The translations under genes and the position numbers were made by a program. From Candidatus Nitrospira allomarina (GTDB lineage: Bacteria > Nitrospirota > Nitrospiria > Nitrospirales > UBA8639), in the NCBI RefSeq assembly GCF_032050975.1, contig NZ_CP116967.1, forward strand, positions 4,337,001-4,401,000: 64,000 bases of DNA. Direction: 5' to 3'. This document shows, in pieces, positions 27,329 to 37,875 of the stretch. Under the pieces are notes generated by a model. That model searched no databases and had not been told where the DNA came from. It saw only the letters and a list, made by a program, of their open reading frames with translations. Numbering within the stretch: position 1 is the stretch's first letter; the number at the start of each line of letters is the position of its first letter.

Positions 27329-27575
27329 GCATTGGCTTCGCTAATCGCGAGGGTTTCCTACCATAGATCCACCCGCTCGCTATCAGCTGTTCTGTCCTGT
27401 ATCAGGTTCTATCTCCTTCACCCCCTTCCCTTCAACTTCTTCCTCCTCTAATCCGATACTTTCCATTACAGGCTTCTTTATTCGGTTTCAGAGCAGGTGA
27501 GGCTGAAAATGTGGGCCCATGGGTCATCCAATTTCAGGTTAGGCCCTCCCCAAACGAATTGAACAAGGAGAGATT

Positions 27576-27935
27576 ATGGCATCGTGTGCTTTAGCACCAG
27601 AAGATAGAAAGGCTTATGGAAAGGAAGTGGGTGAAATCCTGGTCAGGAATCATGGGAAGAAAAAGTTTTACTCGCCGCAAGAGGTCAAAACCGCATCATC
27701 ACAGAGTCGATTCGGAATGGACTGGCATTGTTGGGCCATGTGTCTCTATACCTCACCAAGTGACTTCGAGACCTACCACCGCTCGGTCGGCCAAACATGC
27801 GAATATGGTTCCATGAAAGCCGAGATGACTTTCGCGATGACAGATGGGGCATCCGAGTCCTGGTTTAATCTTGATGTCTCCTGGCTGGACTGGCCGGATA
27901 TCGAACTCTCATCCGTCTTCGATTTCCTGGACTAA
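27576..27935 (+). CDS. Conserved-looking hypothetical protein
   Basis: A 119-residue cytoplasmic protein with a good ribosome site (AAGGAGAG). I do not recognise the family with confidence. Visible blocks are GKKKFYSPQEVKTA, GMDWHCWAMCLYTSPSDFET with two cysteines, and an acidic Trp-rich C-terminus (WFNLDVSWLDWPDIELSS). It may be a small adaptor or immunity-type protein, but nothing in the neighbourhood supports a choice. It stands alone between the peptidase and the minus-strand DWTL gene. Confidence 0.65.
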   Translation: MASCALAPEDRKAYGKEVGEILVRNHGKKKFYSPQEVKTASSQSRFGMDWHCWAMCLYTSPSDFETYHRSVGQTCEYGSMKAEMTFAMTDGASESWFNLDVSWLDWPDIELSSVFDFLD

Positions 27936-28161
27936 CCCGATTCCACCTATCCGATCGGTGTCTCAAACCTGTCCTGCGCCACCGAACGCCTACGCAAAAT
28001 CATTACAGGCAAAAGTTGACCATCGCCGGCCCCGGCCTATGCATCATCGGGCCGGAGATTCGACTCCTCTATACGCCCCACCAACAACACCAGCTGTACG
28101 TGTCAAATTTCAATCTTCCAGTTAGAGGGTTCATTCCATGAGACCAGTTCGCACAAATAGG

Positions 28162-28197
28162 ACGGGAGAACGTGTCAGTGGGTCCGTCCTCCCGTTT
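28162..28197 (-). terminator. Possible terminator of the DWTL-repeat gene
   Basis: Inverted repeat ACGGGAG (28162-28168) / CTCCCGT (28189-28195) lies just beyond the stop, followed on the minus strand by CCTATTTG. Confidence 0.55.
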
Positions 28198-28204
28198 GGC
28201 GGAG

Positions 28205-28495
28205 TTAGGCTAAGGTCCAATCGACTTCTTCTTCATGGCTTCTATTATTGCTGGCCAGAGTCCAGTCGGTCTCATCATCCCCGGCCTTGTTCTTAGTTAA
28301 AGTCCAATCGGCCTCTTCTTCAGAGGTTCCATCCTTGTTCGCCAGTGTCCAGTCGGTCTCATCGTCGATTGAGGCGACACTCACGCTCCCACTCTTCAAT
28401 CCATATGGCCCAACAATTGGCATTGCCAATAGGCCCAGAACCGCTGCACCGACTGCGAAACCATACAGTTTTGATTTTGTGACAGTGAATTTCAT
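28205..28495 (-). CDS. Small exported protein with four DWTL repeats
   Basis: A 96-residue protein. The first 30 or so residues hold a membrane or signal segment (LYGFAVGAAVLGLLAMPIVG). The rest is four near-repeats of about 15 residues, each with an acidic run followed by Asp-Trp-Thr-Leu: DDETDWTLANK, EEEADWTLTKN, DDETDWTLASN and EEEVDWTLA. I know no described family with this motif. AAAGGAGG precedes the ATG. The gene lies downstream of an ECF sigma factor on the same strand, about 180 bases away, so it may be a target or partner of that regulator (inference). Confidence 0.78.
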   Translation of the reverse strand: MKFTVTKSKLYGFAVGAAVLGLLAMPIVGPYGLKSGSVSVASIDDETDWTLANKDGTSEEEADWTLTKNKAGDDETDWTLASNNRSHEEEVDWTLA

Positions 28496-28677
28496 TTTGT
28501 CCTCCTTTAGGTTTTAGGTTTATTGAACAAGTGATCGCCCGTGATCTTGTTTCTTGATTCCTTCGGTTTCCTTCCCATGCCTCATCCTGATTTTCCAGGA
28601 AAGGAGCGATAATGAAGCCGAAACCAGACATCAAGTATGTATTCAACCGTTTTAGTTTTTTCCCGGTTCCCATCAAA

Positions 28678-29484
28678 TCATGCACAATGCGTCAGAGTGG
28701 GATCGTGCGGGGGTCCCGGAGCTGACGATTCCATCCACGGCTCCAGGGCTTGACGGACTTTAGTGCGCGCCCGATGCAAGAGGACCCGCTGGTTGGACTC
28801 GGACAGGCTTAACATCCGGCAAACGTCCTCCGATTCTACCCCTTCTACGTCCCGCAGCTGGATCACTTGACGCTGCATGGCCGGAAGCGTCTGAATGACG
28901 GTGTAAATCCGCCTGACCATTTCCTTGTTCAACAGTTGTCGTTCCGGGGATACCTCTCCCTGTGACGAAATGATGCCGGAATAAGCTCCAGGCCATCCCT
29001 CTCCCCCAAGCATGGCCGTCGGGTCTTCAAGCTGATCCGTTTCCCCCTTTTCCGATCCGGAGGCTTTTCCGGGAAATTCCACATACCGGCTTTCCCGCAC
29101 TCCTTGCGTTTTGGCCCGATTAACCAGAATGCGAAAGATCCACGTTTTTAACGACGAGCGCCCCTCAAAGCGATGAATGCCTTTCAGCAACGCCATCCAG
29201 GTGTCTTGTACGACCTCTTCGGCCACGGCCTCCGAATTCACGAAGGTCATGGCGACTCGACGTAATGGTGAATGATAGCGTTCGACCAATTCCTTAAACG
29301 CTGTCTCGTCGCCGCGACGCACGCGTTTCACCAAGGCCGCTTCTGCGGGGTTGTCCTTTGCTTGACATTCGTGACGGTCATGGCCCTCGAATACCCGAAG
29401 CGCCGGGGTTGCGGGTTTCCTGAGCCGACCTGGCGCTTGTGCACTGAAAAGACCATCCATCGATTCTGCTGTGATTGTACTCAT
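28678..29484 (-). CDS. ECF-type RNA polymerase sigma factor
   Basis: A 268-residue sigma-70 family factor. Region 2 is seen as LVERYHSPLRRVAMTF through VVQDTWMALLKGIHRFEGRS and SLKTWIFRILVNRAK; region 4 as LPAMQRQVIQLRDVEGVES, DVCRMLSLSESNQRVLLHRA. An N-terminal extension of about 85 residues and a long linker between the regions make it larger than the usual 180-200. No membrane anti-sigma factor adjoins; instead a STAS protein gene ends 24 bases upstream. The start at 29484 has GGAGGAG upstream. Targets are unknown; the DWTL gene downstream is a candidate. Confidence 0.9.
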   Translation of the reverse strand: MSTITAESMDGLFSAQAPGRLRKPATPALRVFEGHDRHECQAKDNPAEAALVKRVRRGDETAFKELVERYHSPLRRVAMTFVNSEAVAEEVVQDTWMALLKGIHRFEGRSSLKTWIFRILVNRAKTQGVRESRYVEFPGKASGSEKGETDQLEDPTAMLGGEGWPGAYSGIISSQGEVSPERQLLNKEMVRRIYTVIQTLPAMQRQVIQLRDVEGVESEDVCRMLSLSESNQRVLLHRARTKVRQALEPWMESSAPGPPHDPTLTHCA

Positions 29485-29508
29485 GGAATGCTCCTCCACC
29501 GAAACCAT

Positions 29509-29766
29509 TTAGGTAAATAAGATCGGTTGAATAAATGACGGACAATTTTTGATTTGACAGCCTTTGATGATGAGCCGCCGAATCATACGGACTCCATCCT
29601 CTCCCACAAAATTCACCGCTGAAAAATCAAGCACCACATGGTTGCCTTGAGCCAGCAATCCCTGACATTCGGATTCGACCACGTTGATCCATTCCGACAC
29701 GATTCGTCCTTCGATTTCCACAGTCGTCGTTCCGTTCTGTGTGGCTTTGACCGTGAGTCGAACCAT
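29509..29766 (-). CDS. STAS-domain protein (anti-sigma antagonist-like)
   Basis: An 85-residue single STAS domain: TTVEIEGRIVSEWINVVESE at the start and VVLDFSAVNFVGEDGVRMIRRL in the centre. In partner-switching antagonists the centre reads Asp-Ser-Ser with a phosphorylated serine; here it is Gly-Glu-Asp, so the phosphorylation site is missing or replaced by an acidic residue. AGGAG lies about ten bases before the start. The gene precedes the ECF sigma gene by 24 bases, so they are probably co-transcribed. Confidence 0.82.
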   Translation of the reverse strand: MVRLTVKATQNGTTTVEIEGRIVSEWINVVESECQGLLAQGNHVVLDFSAVNFVGEDGVRMIRRLIIKGCQIKNCPSFIQPILFT

Positions 29767-29831
29767 CGGTCAGAGTCTCCTGTTGTTGGATGTGAACTGT
29801 TTCATATAAAGGGTATTGAGCAATCATCGGG

Positions 29832-29876
29832 CCAAAAGAAAACCGGCCACTCAGACAGGATCCAAGTAGCCGGTTT
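29832..29876 (-). terminator. Rho-independent terminator of the sigma-54 activator gene
   Basis: Stem AAACCGGC (29840-29847) / GCCGGTTT (29869-29876), followed on the minus strand by TTTTCTTTTGG. It separates the activator gene from the STAS-sigma operon. Confidence 0.8.
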
Positions 29877-29976
29877 CAATACGGTTTTGTAATGGTTGAG
29901 TGATGAGTGCGTGGGCGGTATTCCCAATAATTTTTCCCAATATTTCGTGACGGTCACAACATATTGGGAATCTCTC

Positions 29977-32406
29977 CTATTTTTTTCTTGTGATTCCCAG
30001 CTTCTTCATTCGGGCTTCCAAGGTGGTGGGTTTCAACCCCAGCAGCTCCGCGGCCCCGTCCTTTCCACTGACCCGCCAACCTGTCTGTTCCAGGATATCC
30101 ATGATATGCCGCCGTTCACGCTCCTCCAAGGTCATGACAGCTGAGACCGCCTCGCCTCCCCGCGACCCGGGAGACAATTCGATGGGTTCCAGGGAAGATC
30201 CTTCCGTGAGAATGACGGCCCGTTCAATGACATGTTCCAACTCACGGATATTGCCGGGCCAGGCATAGTGCCGCAGCGCCGTCATCATTGATTCCGGAAT
30301 CCGGTCAATTTTTTTTCCTAAATTCATGGCGCACTTGCGCACAAAATATTGGGCCAGGAGCGGAATGTCCCCTTCCCGTTCCCGAAGGGAGGGGAGATGA
30401 ATCGGAAACACGTTCAGCCGATAGTACAAATCGGATCGATACTGCCCGGTGCGGGACAGGTGCTCGAGATCCCGGTTAGTGGCAGCAATGACCCGGACAT
30501 TAACCTTAAAGGTTTGCGTCCCTCCTACCCGTTCAAACTCCCCCTCTTGGAGGACCCGTAGCAGCTTCGACTGCAAATCCAGAGGCAGCTCGCCGATTTC
30601 GTCCAGAAAAATCGTCCCTTTGTCGGCCAATTCAAACCGTCCGATTTTTTTGGTCAACGCGCCGGTAAATGCCCCCTTCTCATGGCCGAAGAGTTCGCTT
30701 TCGATCAAGCCGGCAGGAATGGCGGCACAATTCACTTTGACCAGCGGCTTGGATTTGCGAGGACTCAGGTTATGAATTGCTCTGGCGATCAACTCCTTCC
30801 CGGTTCCGGTTTCCCCCGTCACCAGGACAGTCGAATCGGTGGGAGCCACCCGTTCGACGTTGCGCAAGACTTTCTTGAGTGTCGATGAGGATCCAATTAC
30901 CTCTTCAAAATTGTGCACACTTTGGATTTCCTCCCGCAGATAGGTATTCTGCGCTTCCAGCCGGGCCTTTTCCTGTTCCATGAGGACTTTGTCGGTAATA
31001 TCCAGGAACATGGTCCGGGTATAGGTCCCGCTAGGATCGGGCCTGGACCACCATTGAATCCACAGGGGCTTACCGGTGTCCTTGCGACGCAATTCCAATA
31101 CCACGCCGCTGGTATCCGTCCCGCGGCCAATCGAGTCAAATGCCTCCTTCAGCCGCTTTTGCGCTTCGGGAGTATCGGGGATAAACGATTTCCCGTACGT
31201 CCCTTCCACCTGGTCGTGCGTGATACCCAGAGTCTGCATCGCCGCACGATTCGCCCGGATAAACCTGGAATCCAGCCCTTCGTTCACATAGGCAATCGGA
31301 GCCTCATCGAACAGGTCCCGCAATTGTTCTTCACTTTCCGCAAGCCTGGCATGGATTTTCTGGCGTTCCAATTCCGCTCCAGCCCTGGCGCCGAAAATTC
31401 GAAAGAGCGGAAGCAGCCTGGCATCCATAGGCATGGGGCACACATCCAGCGCGGCCAAATGCCCCAGCACTTCACCGGCCTGGTTGAGCAACGGAATGGC
31501 CAAATAACTTTCGGCCCCCAGATCGACCAGTCCTTTTTCATGGGGAAACAGTTGTTGAACCCGTTCCGGAAAATGACAGACTTCCCCGGCAAGCACTTGT
31601 TGGCAGGGGCTATGTTCCAGATCATATTCAAAGTTTTCAATGAAGGCCTCACCGTTCCAAAAGGCCAGGGTTCTCACACGGCTCGCATCGGCCATGAGTT
31701 GCCCCACAAAGGCGTATCGGACACCCAATGCCTTTGCCAGGTTGCAAGCCAGAGCCTGGAAAAATTCTCCTCCGGAAGTCGAAGCGGTGCCTTCATCGAC
31801 AAGCCGCAGGATATAATCACTTTTCCTGAGGGCGTGGTCCAACGCCACCCGTTCAATTTCCGCCAACGCCCGAGCGGCGAAAATACGCATAATGAAAGCC
31901 GTATAGTCCCCATTGGGCATCGGCTTATCATCGAGCACCGCCAAGTGCCCGGCCACCTTTCCTGAGGAATTGATGAGGGGGAGGCCGCAATAACTGACGG
32001 CTCCCCAGTCTTTAATGACTTGGACACCGGGGTAACAATCGGCCAAGCCGTCGGCATGATGGACCACCTGATGATTCAATGCCACGTCACAGGGACCACC
32101 AACCGGCACCTGGAAACGAGGGACCAATCCTTTCGGTGACCATCCGGCTTTTGAATAAAAACATCCGTCGGCTCGATTGAATTCCGACAGGTAGGCATAT
32201 TTCACTCCCAGCGCTTTGGCCAACTCCTCGACCAACGTGTCAAAAAATTTCTCGCCCGTCTGCGCCTCCACCCCTTTGACTACTCGCTGGAGTACTTCGT
32301 CCTGGAACACAGGAACGGGACCGAAGGATGACAGTTGAGGGGAACCTGTCGAAGAGACGGGCTCTTCTTCGGAGTGAAATGGAGACGTTGTGCGTACCTC
32401 AGCCAT
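29977..32406 (-). CDS. Sigma-54-dependent transcriptional activator with GAF-GAF-PAS sensor
   Basis: An 809-residue FhlA/NorR-like regulator. Two GAF domains (about 40-190 and 205-355; both include AxxLGVxYAxVGQL/LSEF-type segments), a PAS domain (about 365-490), a AAA+ domain with Walker A GETGTGKE and the sigma-54 contact motif GAFTGA, and a C-terminal Fis-type helix-turn-helix ([20 protein letters not shown]). It activates sigma-54 promoters in response to a small ligand or redox state sensed by the GAF domains; the ligand is unknown. GGAGAGGG precedes the ATG. It is divergent from the glucosidase genes, which could be targets, but I found no clear -24/-12 promoter between them. Confidence 0.93.
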   Translation of the reverse strand: MAEVRTTSPFHSEEEPVSSTGSPQLSSFGPVPVFQDEVLQRVVKGVEAQTGEKFFDTLVEELAKALGVKYAYLSEFNRADGCFYSKAGWSPKGLVPRFQVPVGGPCDVALNHQVVHHADGLADCYPGVQVIKDWGAVSYCGLPLINSSGKVAGHLAVLDDKPMPNGDYTAFIMRIFAARALAEIERVALDHALRKSDYILRLVDEGTASTSGGEFFQALACNLAKALGVRYAFVGQLMADASRVRTLAFWNGEAFIENFEYDLEHSPCQQVLAGEVCHFPERVQQLFPHEKGLVDLGAESYLAIPLLNQAGEVLGHLAALDVCPMPMDARLLPLFRIFGARAGAELERQKIHARLAESEEQLRDLFDEAPIAYVNEGLDSRFIRANRAAMQTLGITHDQVEGTYGKSFIPDTPEAQKRLKEAFDSIGRGTDTSGVVLELRRKDTGKPLWIQWWSRPDPSGTYTRTMFLDITDKVLMEQEKARLEAQNTYLREEIQSVHNFEEVIGSSSTLKKVLRNVERVAPTDSTVLVTGETGTGKELIARAIHNLSPRKSKPLVKVNCAAIPAGLIESELFGHEKGAFTGALTKKIGRFELADKGTIFLDEIGELPLDLQSKLLRVLQEGEFERVGGTQTFKVNVRVIAATNRDLEHLSRTGQYRSDLYYRLNVFPIHLPSLREREGDIPLLAQYFVRKCAMNLGKKIDRIPESMMTALRHYAWPGNIRELEHVIERAVILTEGSSLEPIELSPGSRGGEAVSAVMTLEERERRHIMDILEQTGWRVSGKDGAAELLGLKPTTLEARMKKLGITRKK

Positions 32407-32992
32407 TGCCCTCTCCTCTGAAATTGCCCTGCGTGAGAAAAACCCGGCCGCCTTGGTTAGGAACTCACCGTCGCTATTATCTCCGAGGAGCCGGAGGAAA
32501 GGGAATAGATCAGGTGCCGAATTTTCTACACGGCTTCCGTATCAGTCCCCTGACGGACTTCTCCTGACTCCTGTCATTCATCTCCGGAACCGGTCAAGGA
32601 AAATGGCACGACCGGACGGAGAATTTCAGGCGGTTGATTTTCCTACCCTCCTGGCCGGGGATGGCTTGGCCAGTTTACGGTTTTTTCGTGGTACACTAGG
32701 CGTGAAGATCGTGGGAGACCATGAAAATTGTGGAACGGAGCAGGGAGGCTCGACTATACTCGTTGGGCGGCCTAACCACCTCTTCTCGGGCAAACCTGTT
32801 TTGGCGACCAACCCTACACCCATCTTTGTGACACATTGCCACCATTTCAAAATATGTCAGGTCTCGCAACCTGCAAACATCCACACGTCGGACCTGATTT
32901 CCCACTGGCTGAGAGTTCGAACCCCGAACACCATGTCCTGCACATCGTCCAGCGATAACCGGTCAAGCATCTTGTCATAGGGAGCCCCATCC
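32407..32992. other. Divergent intergenic region, 586 bases
   Basis: A long region between the sigma-54 activator and the GH63-like gene. A 196-codon plus-strand frame spans it, but it has no ribosome site, overlaps the activator start, and its product has no protein-like pattern. TGGCAC occurs at 32607 but the matching TTGCA spacing is absent. Promoters for both flanking genes must lie here. Confidence 0.5.
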
Positions 32993-35662
32993 ATGTCCAA
33001 AAGCACACCTCACCTGACAATCGAAGAGGAACGCTTAGAAGAATCCAAAAAGCGGACGGTACATTGGAAACGGTGGGGACCCTATCTGAGTGAACGCCAA
33101 TGGGGCACGGTCCGTGAGGATTACAGTCCCAATGGCGAAGCCTGGGAAGACTTCTCCCACGACCAGGCCCGCTCACGAGCCTATCGGTGGGGCGAGGATG
33201 GCATCGGTGGCATCTGCGACCGCCACCAGCAGATTTGCTTTGCACTGGCGCTCTGGAACGGAAAGGATCCGATTCTGAAAGAACGTTTGTTTGGCTTGAC
33301 CGGGAACGAAGGCAATCATGGGGAAGACGTCAAAGAATATTACTTTTACCTGGACTCCACTCCGACGCATTCCTACATGAAGTTTTTGTATAAATATCCC
33401 CAACACCCCTTTCCCTATGCCCAATTGATCGAAGAAAACCGGAAGCGGGGCAAACACGATTGGGAATATGAGTTGATGGACACGGGTGTGTTTGATGACA
33501 ACCGGTATTTCGACGTGTTTATCGAATATGCCAAAGCGACACACGAAGACATCCTGATCAGGATTACCGCTCATAACCGGGGGCCTGACTTCGCGGAACT
33601 TCATGTGTTGCCGACCATCTGGTTCCGCAATACCTGGTCCTGGACGCCGCATGCTCCACGTCCCACTCTCAATCGGGATAAAAACCTTGGCGATGCGCAG
33701 GCCATCCACTTGGACCATGAACAATACGGGTCGCGGTGGCTGTTATGCGAAGGCACTCCGGACATGCTCTTCACCGAAAATGACACCAACACGCAACGGC
33801 TCTATGGAGTGCCCAACGCGGGCCCCTATGTCAAAGACGGGATCAATGACTCTATCGTCGCCGGCACACAAGGGACGGTGAATCCGGCACAAGTCGGAAC
33901 GAAGGGTGCGATCCATTATCATCCGTTGATTGCGCCCGGACAAAGCATCACCTACCGGCTGAGATTGACCAACCTACCTCCCACCGAGGGCCAGTTGGGC
34001 GAAGAGTTTGATACCATTTTCCCCGCACGCCAACAGGAGGCGGATGATTTTTTTGCCAAACGCCTCGGGACATCCCATTCCGCCGATGCCCAAAATGTGC
34101 AGCGTCAGGCATTTGCCGGTATGCTGTGGAGCAAACAATTTTATCATTTTGACGTGCGCACCTGGCTGGCCGGCGACCCTACAGGACCGCCGCCGCCCGC
34201 AGGGAGAAAAGATGGCCGGAACGCGGATTGGAAGCACCTCTATAATGAAGACATCATTTCCATGCCCGACAAATGGGAATACCCATGGTTTGCGGCCTGG
34301 GACCTTGCCTTTCATTGCGTGCCATTAGCCCTCGTGGACCCGGACTTCGCAAAAGATCAACTCCGGTTATTGGTCAGAGAATGGTATATGCATCCCAACG
34401 GTCAAATTCCGGCATATGAGTGGGCGTTCGGCGATGTGAATCCGCCCGTCCACGCCTGGGCCACCTGGCGGGTGTATAAAATTGAAAAACGCATCAGGGG
34501 CAAAGCCGACCGGGTATGGTTGGCTAAGATATTCCATAAACTCCTGCTGAACTTTACCTGGTGGGTGAACCGGAAGGATGCCGATGGCCGAAACATTTTT
34601 CAGGGAGGGTTCCTCGGACTGGATAATATCGGCCTCTTCGATCGGTCCGCGCCGCTTCCGACCGGCGGATTTATTGACCAATCCGACGGCACCAGTTGGA
34701 TGGGCATGTACTGCCTGAATATGCTGGCCATTGCCCTGGAACTGGCACGACACGATCCCGCCTACGGCGATGTGGCCAGCAAGTTCTTTGAACATTTTGT
34801 CTACATCTCGCACGCCATCAATCACATCGGCGAAGGCAATCACGAAGCCTCCCTATGGGATGAGACCGACGGATTCTATTATGACATGTTGCATTTCCCG
34901 GACGGCCATTCTCAACAAATGAAGGTCCGGTCCATGGTGGGACTCATCCCGCTCTTTGCCGTTGAGACGTTGGAACCGGAAGTGGTGGATGCCTTGCCGG
35001 GCTTTAAACGGCGCCTGTTGTGGTTTATCGAAAACCGCCCGGAATTCCGGCGTCATGTCTGTTCAACCAGCCTGCCGGATGGAAGTGTTCGCCGGATGCT
35101 CTCGATAGTGGATCAGGAGCAACTCCCCCGCGTCATGAAGTACATGCTGGATGAAGAGGAATTTCTCTCCGCGTATGGTATTCGAGCCTTATCCAAATAC
35201 CATCAAGACCATCCCTATGTGCACCATGTGAATGGACATGAACATCGCGTGGATTATGAACCGGCAGAATCCAGGACCGGCTTATTCGGCGGCAACTCCA
35301 ATTGGAGAGGACCGATTTGGTTCCCGGTGAATTTTCTCCTGATCGAATCGTTACAAAAATTCCATCATTTTTTTGGAGATCATCTCACTGTGGAATGCCC
35401 GACCGGATCGGGATCGCAACAGACACTGTGGCAAGTCGCAGCGGAAATTTCCCGTCGCCTCAACCGTCTCTTTCTTCGTGATCCTTCGGGCCACCGACCG
35501 GTCTTCGGGGGAGTCGCCATGTTTCAGCAGGATCCGCATTGGCGGGATTACCTGTTATTCCATGAATATTTTCACGGAGACAACGGAGCGGGATTAGGTG
35601 CAAGCCACCAAACGGGCTGGACCGGACTTGTCACCAAACTGTTGGAACAATCAGGAGAATAG
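32993..35662 (+). CDS. GH63-like glucosidase (MGH1-type)
   Basis: An 889-residue cytoplasmic glycoside hydrolase of the (alpha/alpha)6-barrel type related to GH63 glucosidases. Family marks are [21 protein letters not shown] and [17 protein letters not shown] at the N-terminus, [21 protein letters not shown]-like text near 90-110, [26 protein letters not shown] in the middle (catalytic Asp region), and [20 protein letters not shown] near the C-terminus. It probably releases glucose from alpha-linked oligosaccharides. The stop is three bases from the start of the debranching-enzyme gene, so the two are an operon. No signal peptide. Confidence 0.88.
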   Translation: MSKSTPHLTIEEERLEESKKRTVHWKRWGPYLSERQWGTVREDYSPNGEAWEDFSHDQARSRAYRWGEDGIGGICDRHQQICFALALWNGKDPILKERLFGLTGNEGNHGEDVKEYYFYLDSTPTHSYMKFLYKYPQHPFPYAQLIEENRKRGKHDWEYELMDTGVFDDNRYFDVFIEYAKATHEDILIRITAHNRGPDFAELHVLPTIWFRNTWSWTPHAPRPTLNRDKNLGDAQAIHLDHEQYGSRWLLCEGTPDMLFTENDTNTQRLYGVPNAGPYVKDGINDSIVAGTQGTVNPAQVGTKGAIHYHPLIAPGQSITYRLRLTNLPPTEGQLGEEFDTIFPARQQEADDFFAKRLGTSHSADAQNVQRQAFAGMLWSKQFYHFDVRTWLAGDPTGPPPPAGRKDGRNADWKHLYNEDIISMPDKWEYPWFAAWDLAFHCVPLALVDPDFAKDQLRLLVREWYMHPNGQIPAYEWAFGDVNPPVHAWATWRVYKIEKRIRGKADRVWLAKIFHKLLLNFTWWVNRKDADGRNIFQGGFLGLDNIGLFDRSAPLPTGGFIDQSDGTSWMGMYCLNMLAIALELARHDPAYGDVASKFFEHFVYISHAINHIGEGNHEASLWDETDGFYYDMLHFPDGHSQQMKVRSMVGLIPLFAVETLEPEVVDALPGFKRRLLWFIENRPEFRRHVCSTSLPDGSVRRMLSIVDQEQLPRVMKYMLDEEEFLSAYGIRALSKYHQDHPYVHHVNGHEHRVDYEPAESRTGLFGGNSNWRGPIWFPVNFLLIESLQKFHHFFGDHLTVECPTGSGSQQTLWQVAAEISRRLNRLFLRDPSGHRPVFGGVAMFQQDPHWRDYLLFHEYFHGDNGAGLGASHQTGWTGLVTKLLEQSGE

Positions 35663-35665
35663 GAT

Positions 35666-37750
35666 ATGTCTCCCGACCGGAGGCAACAACATCAGGACAC
35701 CCCACCTCCCCTACACACCCCTATCCTGCCACAGGTCGTAGATTTTGGCCGAGAAATTTGCGGCGATTTGTGGCTGTCCGAACGACGGGAATGGCTCGTC
35801 ACCAACGGCATCGGCGGGTTCGCCTCCGGCACCGTGGCGGGTTCCCTGACCCGACGGTATCACGGTCTGCTCCTCGCCGCCCTCAAGCCCCCCCTCGGAC
35901 GCACCCTGTTGGTCAGTAAACTGGAAGAAACTGTGGAGTACCAGGAAAAAATCGTTCAGCTCTCCACCAACCATTGGCATAGCGGAACCGTGTCGCCAGC
36001 GGGATTTGTATTCCTGGAACGCTTCCGCCTGGAAGGCACGACACCCGTCTGGACCTTTGCCATCGGCAACGCATTAGTAGAGAAGCGCATATGGATGGAA
36101 AAGGGTGAGAATACGACGTACGTGAAATACTCCTTCACCAGAGGATCGCTTCCGATTCGCCTCAATCTTCGAGCCTTCATCAATCACCGGGACTACCATG
36201 GCATCACGCTGGACACGCTCCCGGAATTTTCAACCACTCCCATCCCGCATGGACTACAGATTCTACCCGCAGAAGGTTCTCCGTTTATTCTATCTGCCTC
36301 GGGAGGATCGGTTGAAGCCGTCCATATGTGGTACCACGATTACGATCTGCCCCTCGAACGGGAACGGGGACTTCCCGATCGCGAACATCATCTGCACATC
36401 GGCACTTGGATTCTCGACTTGAAACCCGGCGAAGAGATCATCTGGATGGCCAGCACCCGTCTTAAGCCATCCAGACCCTCCGCTTCGTGTTTCGAATTAC
36501 GCCGACGTCATGAAATGGCTTTGCTCCATTCGGAACCCACCGCAACACAGTCACACCCAAGTTGGCCGGACTGGATCCAACAGCTCACGTTGGCCGCCGA
36601 TCAATTTATCGCCTCACGTTTCCTGACCCCTCACAACACCGGTCATACGGTCATTGCCGGTTATCACTGGTTTGGGGATTGGGGCCGGGACACGATGATC
36701 AGCCTGCCGGGACTCACCCTGACCACCGGGCGTTTTGACGTCGCTCGCAGCATTCTTTCCACATTTGCACAATATGCCAATCAAGGCATGCTGCCCAACC
36801 GATTCCCCGACGCAGGGGAAGAACCGGAATATAACACCGTTGATGCAACGCTCTGGTATATTGAAGCCGTCCGCCAATATGTGGACGCCACCGATGATCG
36901 CGCCTTTCTCAAAACGATCTTTCCCGTGCTTATCGAGATGCTGGCGTGGTACCGCAAGGGCACCAGATTTGGAATCGGTATGGATCCCGCCGATCACTTA
37001 CTTCATGCCGGAGAGCCGGGCGTACAGCTCACCTGGATGGATGCCAAGATCGGAGACTGGGTCGTGACTCCGCGGATGGGCAAACCGGTCGAGATCAATG
37101 CGCTGTGGTACCAAGCCTGGCTCACCCTGGGGCAATTGGCCAGGACCATGAAAGAACCACACGAGGAATTTCTACACATAGCCAAGGCCGTCCACACATC
37201 CTTTCAACGGTTCTGGGATGAACGATTACACCGATGTTATGACGTGCTGGACGGACCGCATGGCCATGATCCGGCCCCACGCCCCAATCAATTGTTCGCC
37301 GTGTCCCTGCCAAATAGTCCGCTCACCTACAAACAGCAACATGCTGTTGTGGATTATTGCGCCCGACATCTCTACACCTCTTATGGGTTACGCAGCCTGG
37401 GGCAGGAAGATCCCCAATACGTAGGACAATATGAAGGAGATATCCGGCAGAGGGATGGCGCCTATCATCAAGGCACCGTTTGGGGCTGGCTACTCGGTCC
37501 TTTTGTGCTGGCACACTTTCGGGTCTATCGCAATCCCGAAGCTGCTCGATCGTATCTTGCATCGATGGCTCATCATCTCAACGATTACGGACTGGGAACG
37601 CTGGGAGAAATCTTTGACAGCCAGCCGCCGTTCGCGCCACGTGGCTGCATCGCCCAAGCCTGGACCGTGGCCGAAATCCTCCGCGCCTGGCATCTCATTC
37701 ACCCGTCCACCAACAAGCTTAGAACAGAAAAACCCACTCCCCAAAAATAA
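35666..37750 (+). CDS. Amylo-alpha-1,6-glucosidase (glycogen debranching enzyme, GDE)
   Basis: A 694-residue enzyme with a bacterial GDE N-terminal domain (LVTNGIGGFASGTVAGSLTR, RRYHGLLLAAL) and a C-terminal GDE catalytic barrel (GYHWFGDWGRDTMISLPGL, NRFPDAGEEPEYNTVDATLW, TWMDAKIGDW, EIFDSQPPFAPRGCIAQAW). It hydrolyses alpha-1,6 branch points of glycogen. AGGAG precedes the ATG. It is the second gene of an operon with the GH63-like glucosidase. Its last 40 codons and the repeat that follows recur as remnants at 39.9 and 44.6 kb. Confidence 0.92.
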   Translation: MSPDRRQQHQDTPPPLHTPILPQVVDFGREICGDLWLSERREWLVTNGIGGFASGTVAGSLTRRYHGLLLAALKPPLGRTLLVSKLEETVEYQEKIVQLSTNHWHSGTVSPAGFVFLERFRLEGTTPVWTFAIGNALVEKRIWMEKGENTTYVKYSFTRGSLPIRLNLRAFINHRDYHGITLDTLPEFSTTPIPHGLQILPAEGSPFILSASGGSVEAVHMWYHDYDLPLERERGLPDREHHLHIGTWILDLKPGEEIIWMASTRLKPSRPSASCFELRRRHEMALLHSEPTATQSHPSWPDWIQQLTLAADQFIASRFLTPHNTGHTVIAGYHWFGDWGRDTMISLPGLTLTTGRFDVARSILSTFAQYANQGMLPNRFPDAGEEPEYNTVDATLWYIEAVRQYVDATDDRAFLKTIFPVLIEMLAWYRKGTRFGIGMDPADHLLHAGEPGVQLTWMDAKIGDWVVTPRMGKPVEINALWYQAWLTLGQLARTMKEPHEEFLHIAKAVHTSFQRFWDERLHRCYDVLDGPHGHDPAPRPNQLFAVSLPNSPLTYKQQHAVVDYCARHLYTSYGLRSLGQEDPQYVGQYEGDIRQRDGAYHQGTVWGWLLGPFVLAHFRVYRNPEAARSYLASMAHHLNDYGLGTLGEIFDSQPPFAPRGCIAQAWTVAEILRAWHLIHPSTNKLRTEKPTPQK

Positions 37751-37756
37751 AGAGAT

Positions 37757-37875
37757 CTTGTCATGCTGAGGCCATGCCGAAGAATCTGATCCCAGGCTGA
37801 AGATTCCACAGCTCAGCGAGATCCTCTCGGTGCCCCAAGGATGACATGATCGCTCAGGACATATGGGCTTCCCTT
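37757..37875 (+). repeat. Dispersed inverted-end repeat, copy 3
   Basis: Starts seven bases after the debranching-enzyme stop: CTTGTCATGCTGAGGCC, GCCGAAGAATCTGA, CAGCGAGATCCTCTCGG and CAAGGATGACATGATCGC. It is the closest relative of copy 8 (44902), sharing the GGCCATGCCGAAGAATCTGA block and the CGCT(C/T)AGGAC extension. Confidence 0.75.

Noticed and set aside
32600-32625. Possible sigma-54 promoter at TGGCAC (32607)
   Set aside because: The downstream TTGCA-type -12 element at the required spacing is missing.
32390-32980. Plus-strand 196-codon frame in the divergent region
   Set aside because: It overlaps the start of the sigma-54 activator gene, has no ribosome site and shows no domain or regular codon pattern.
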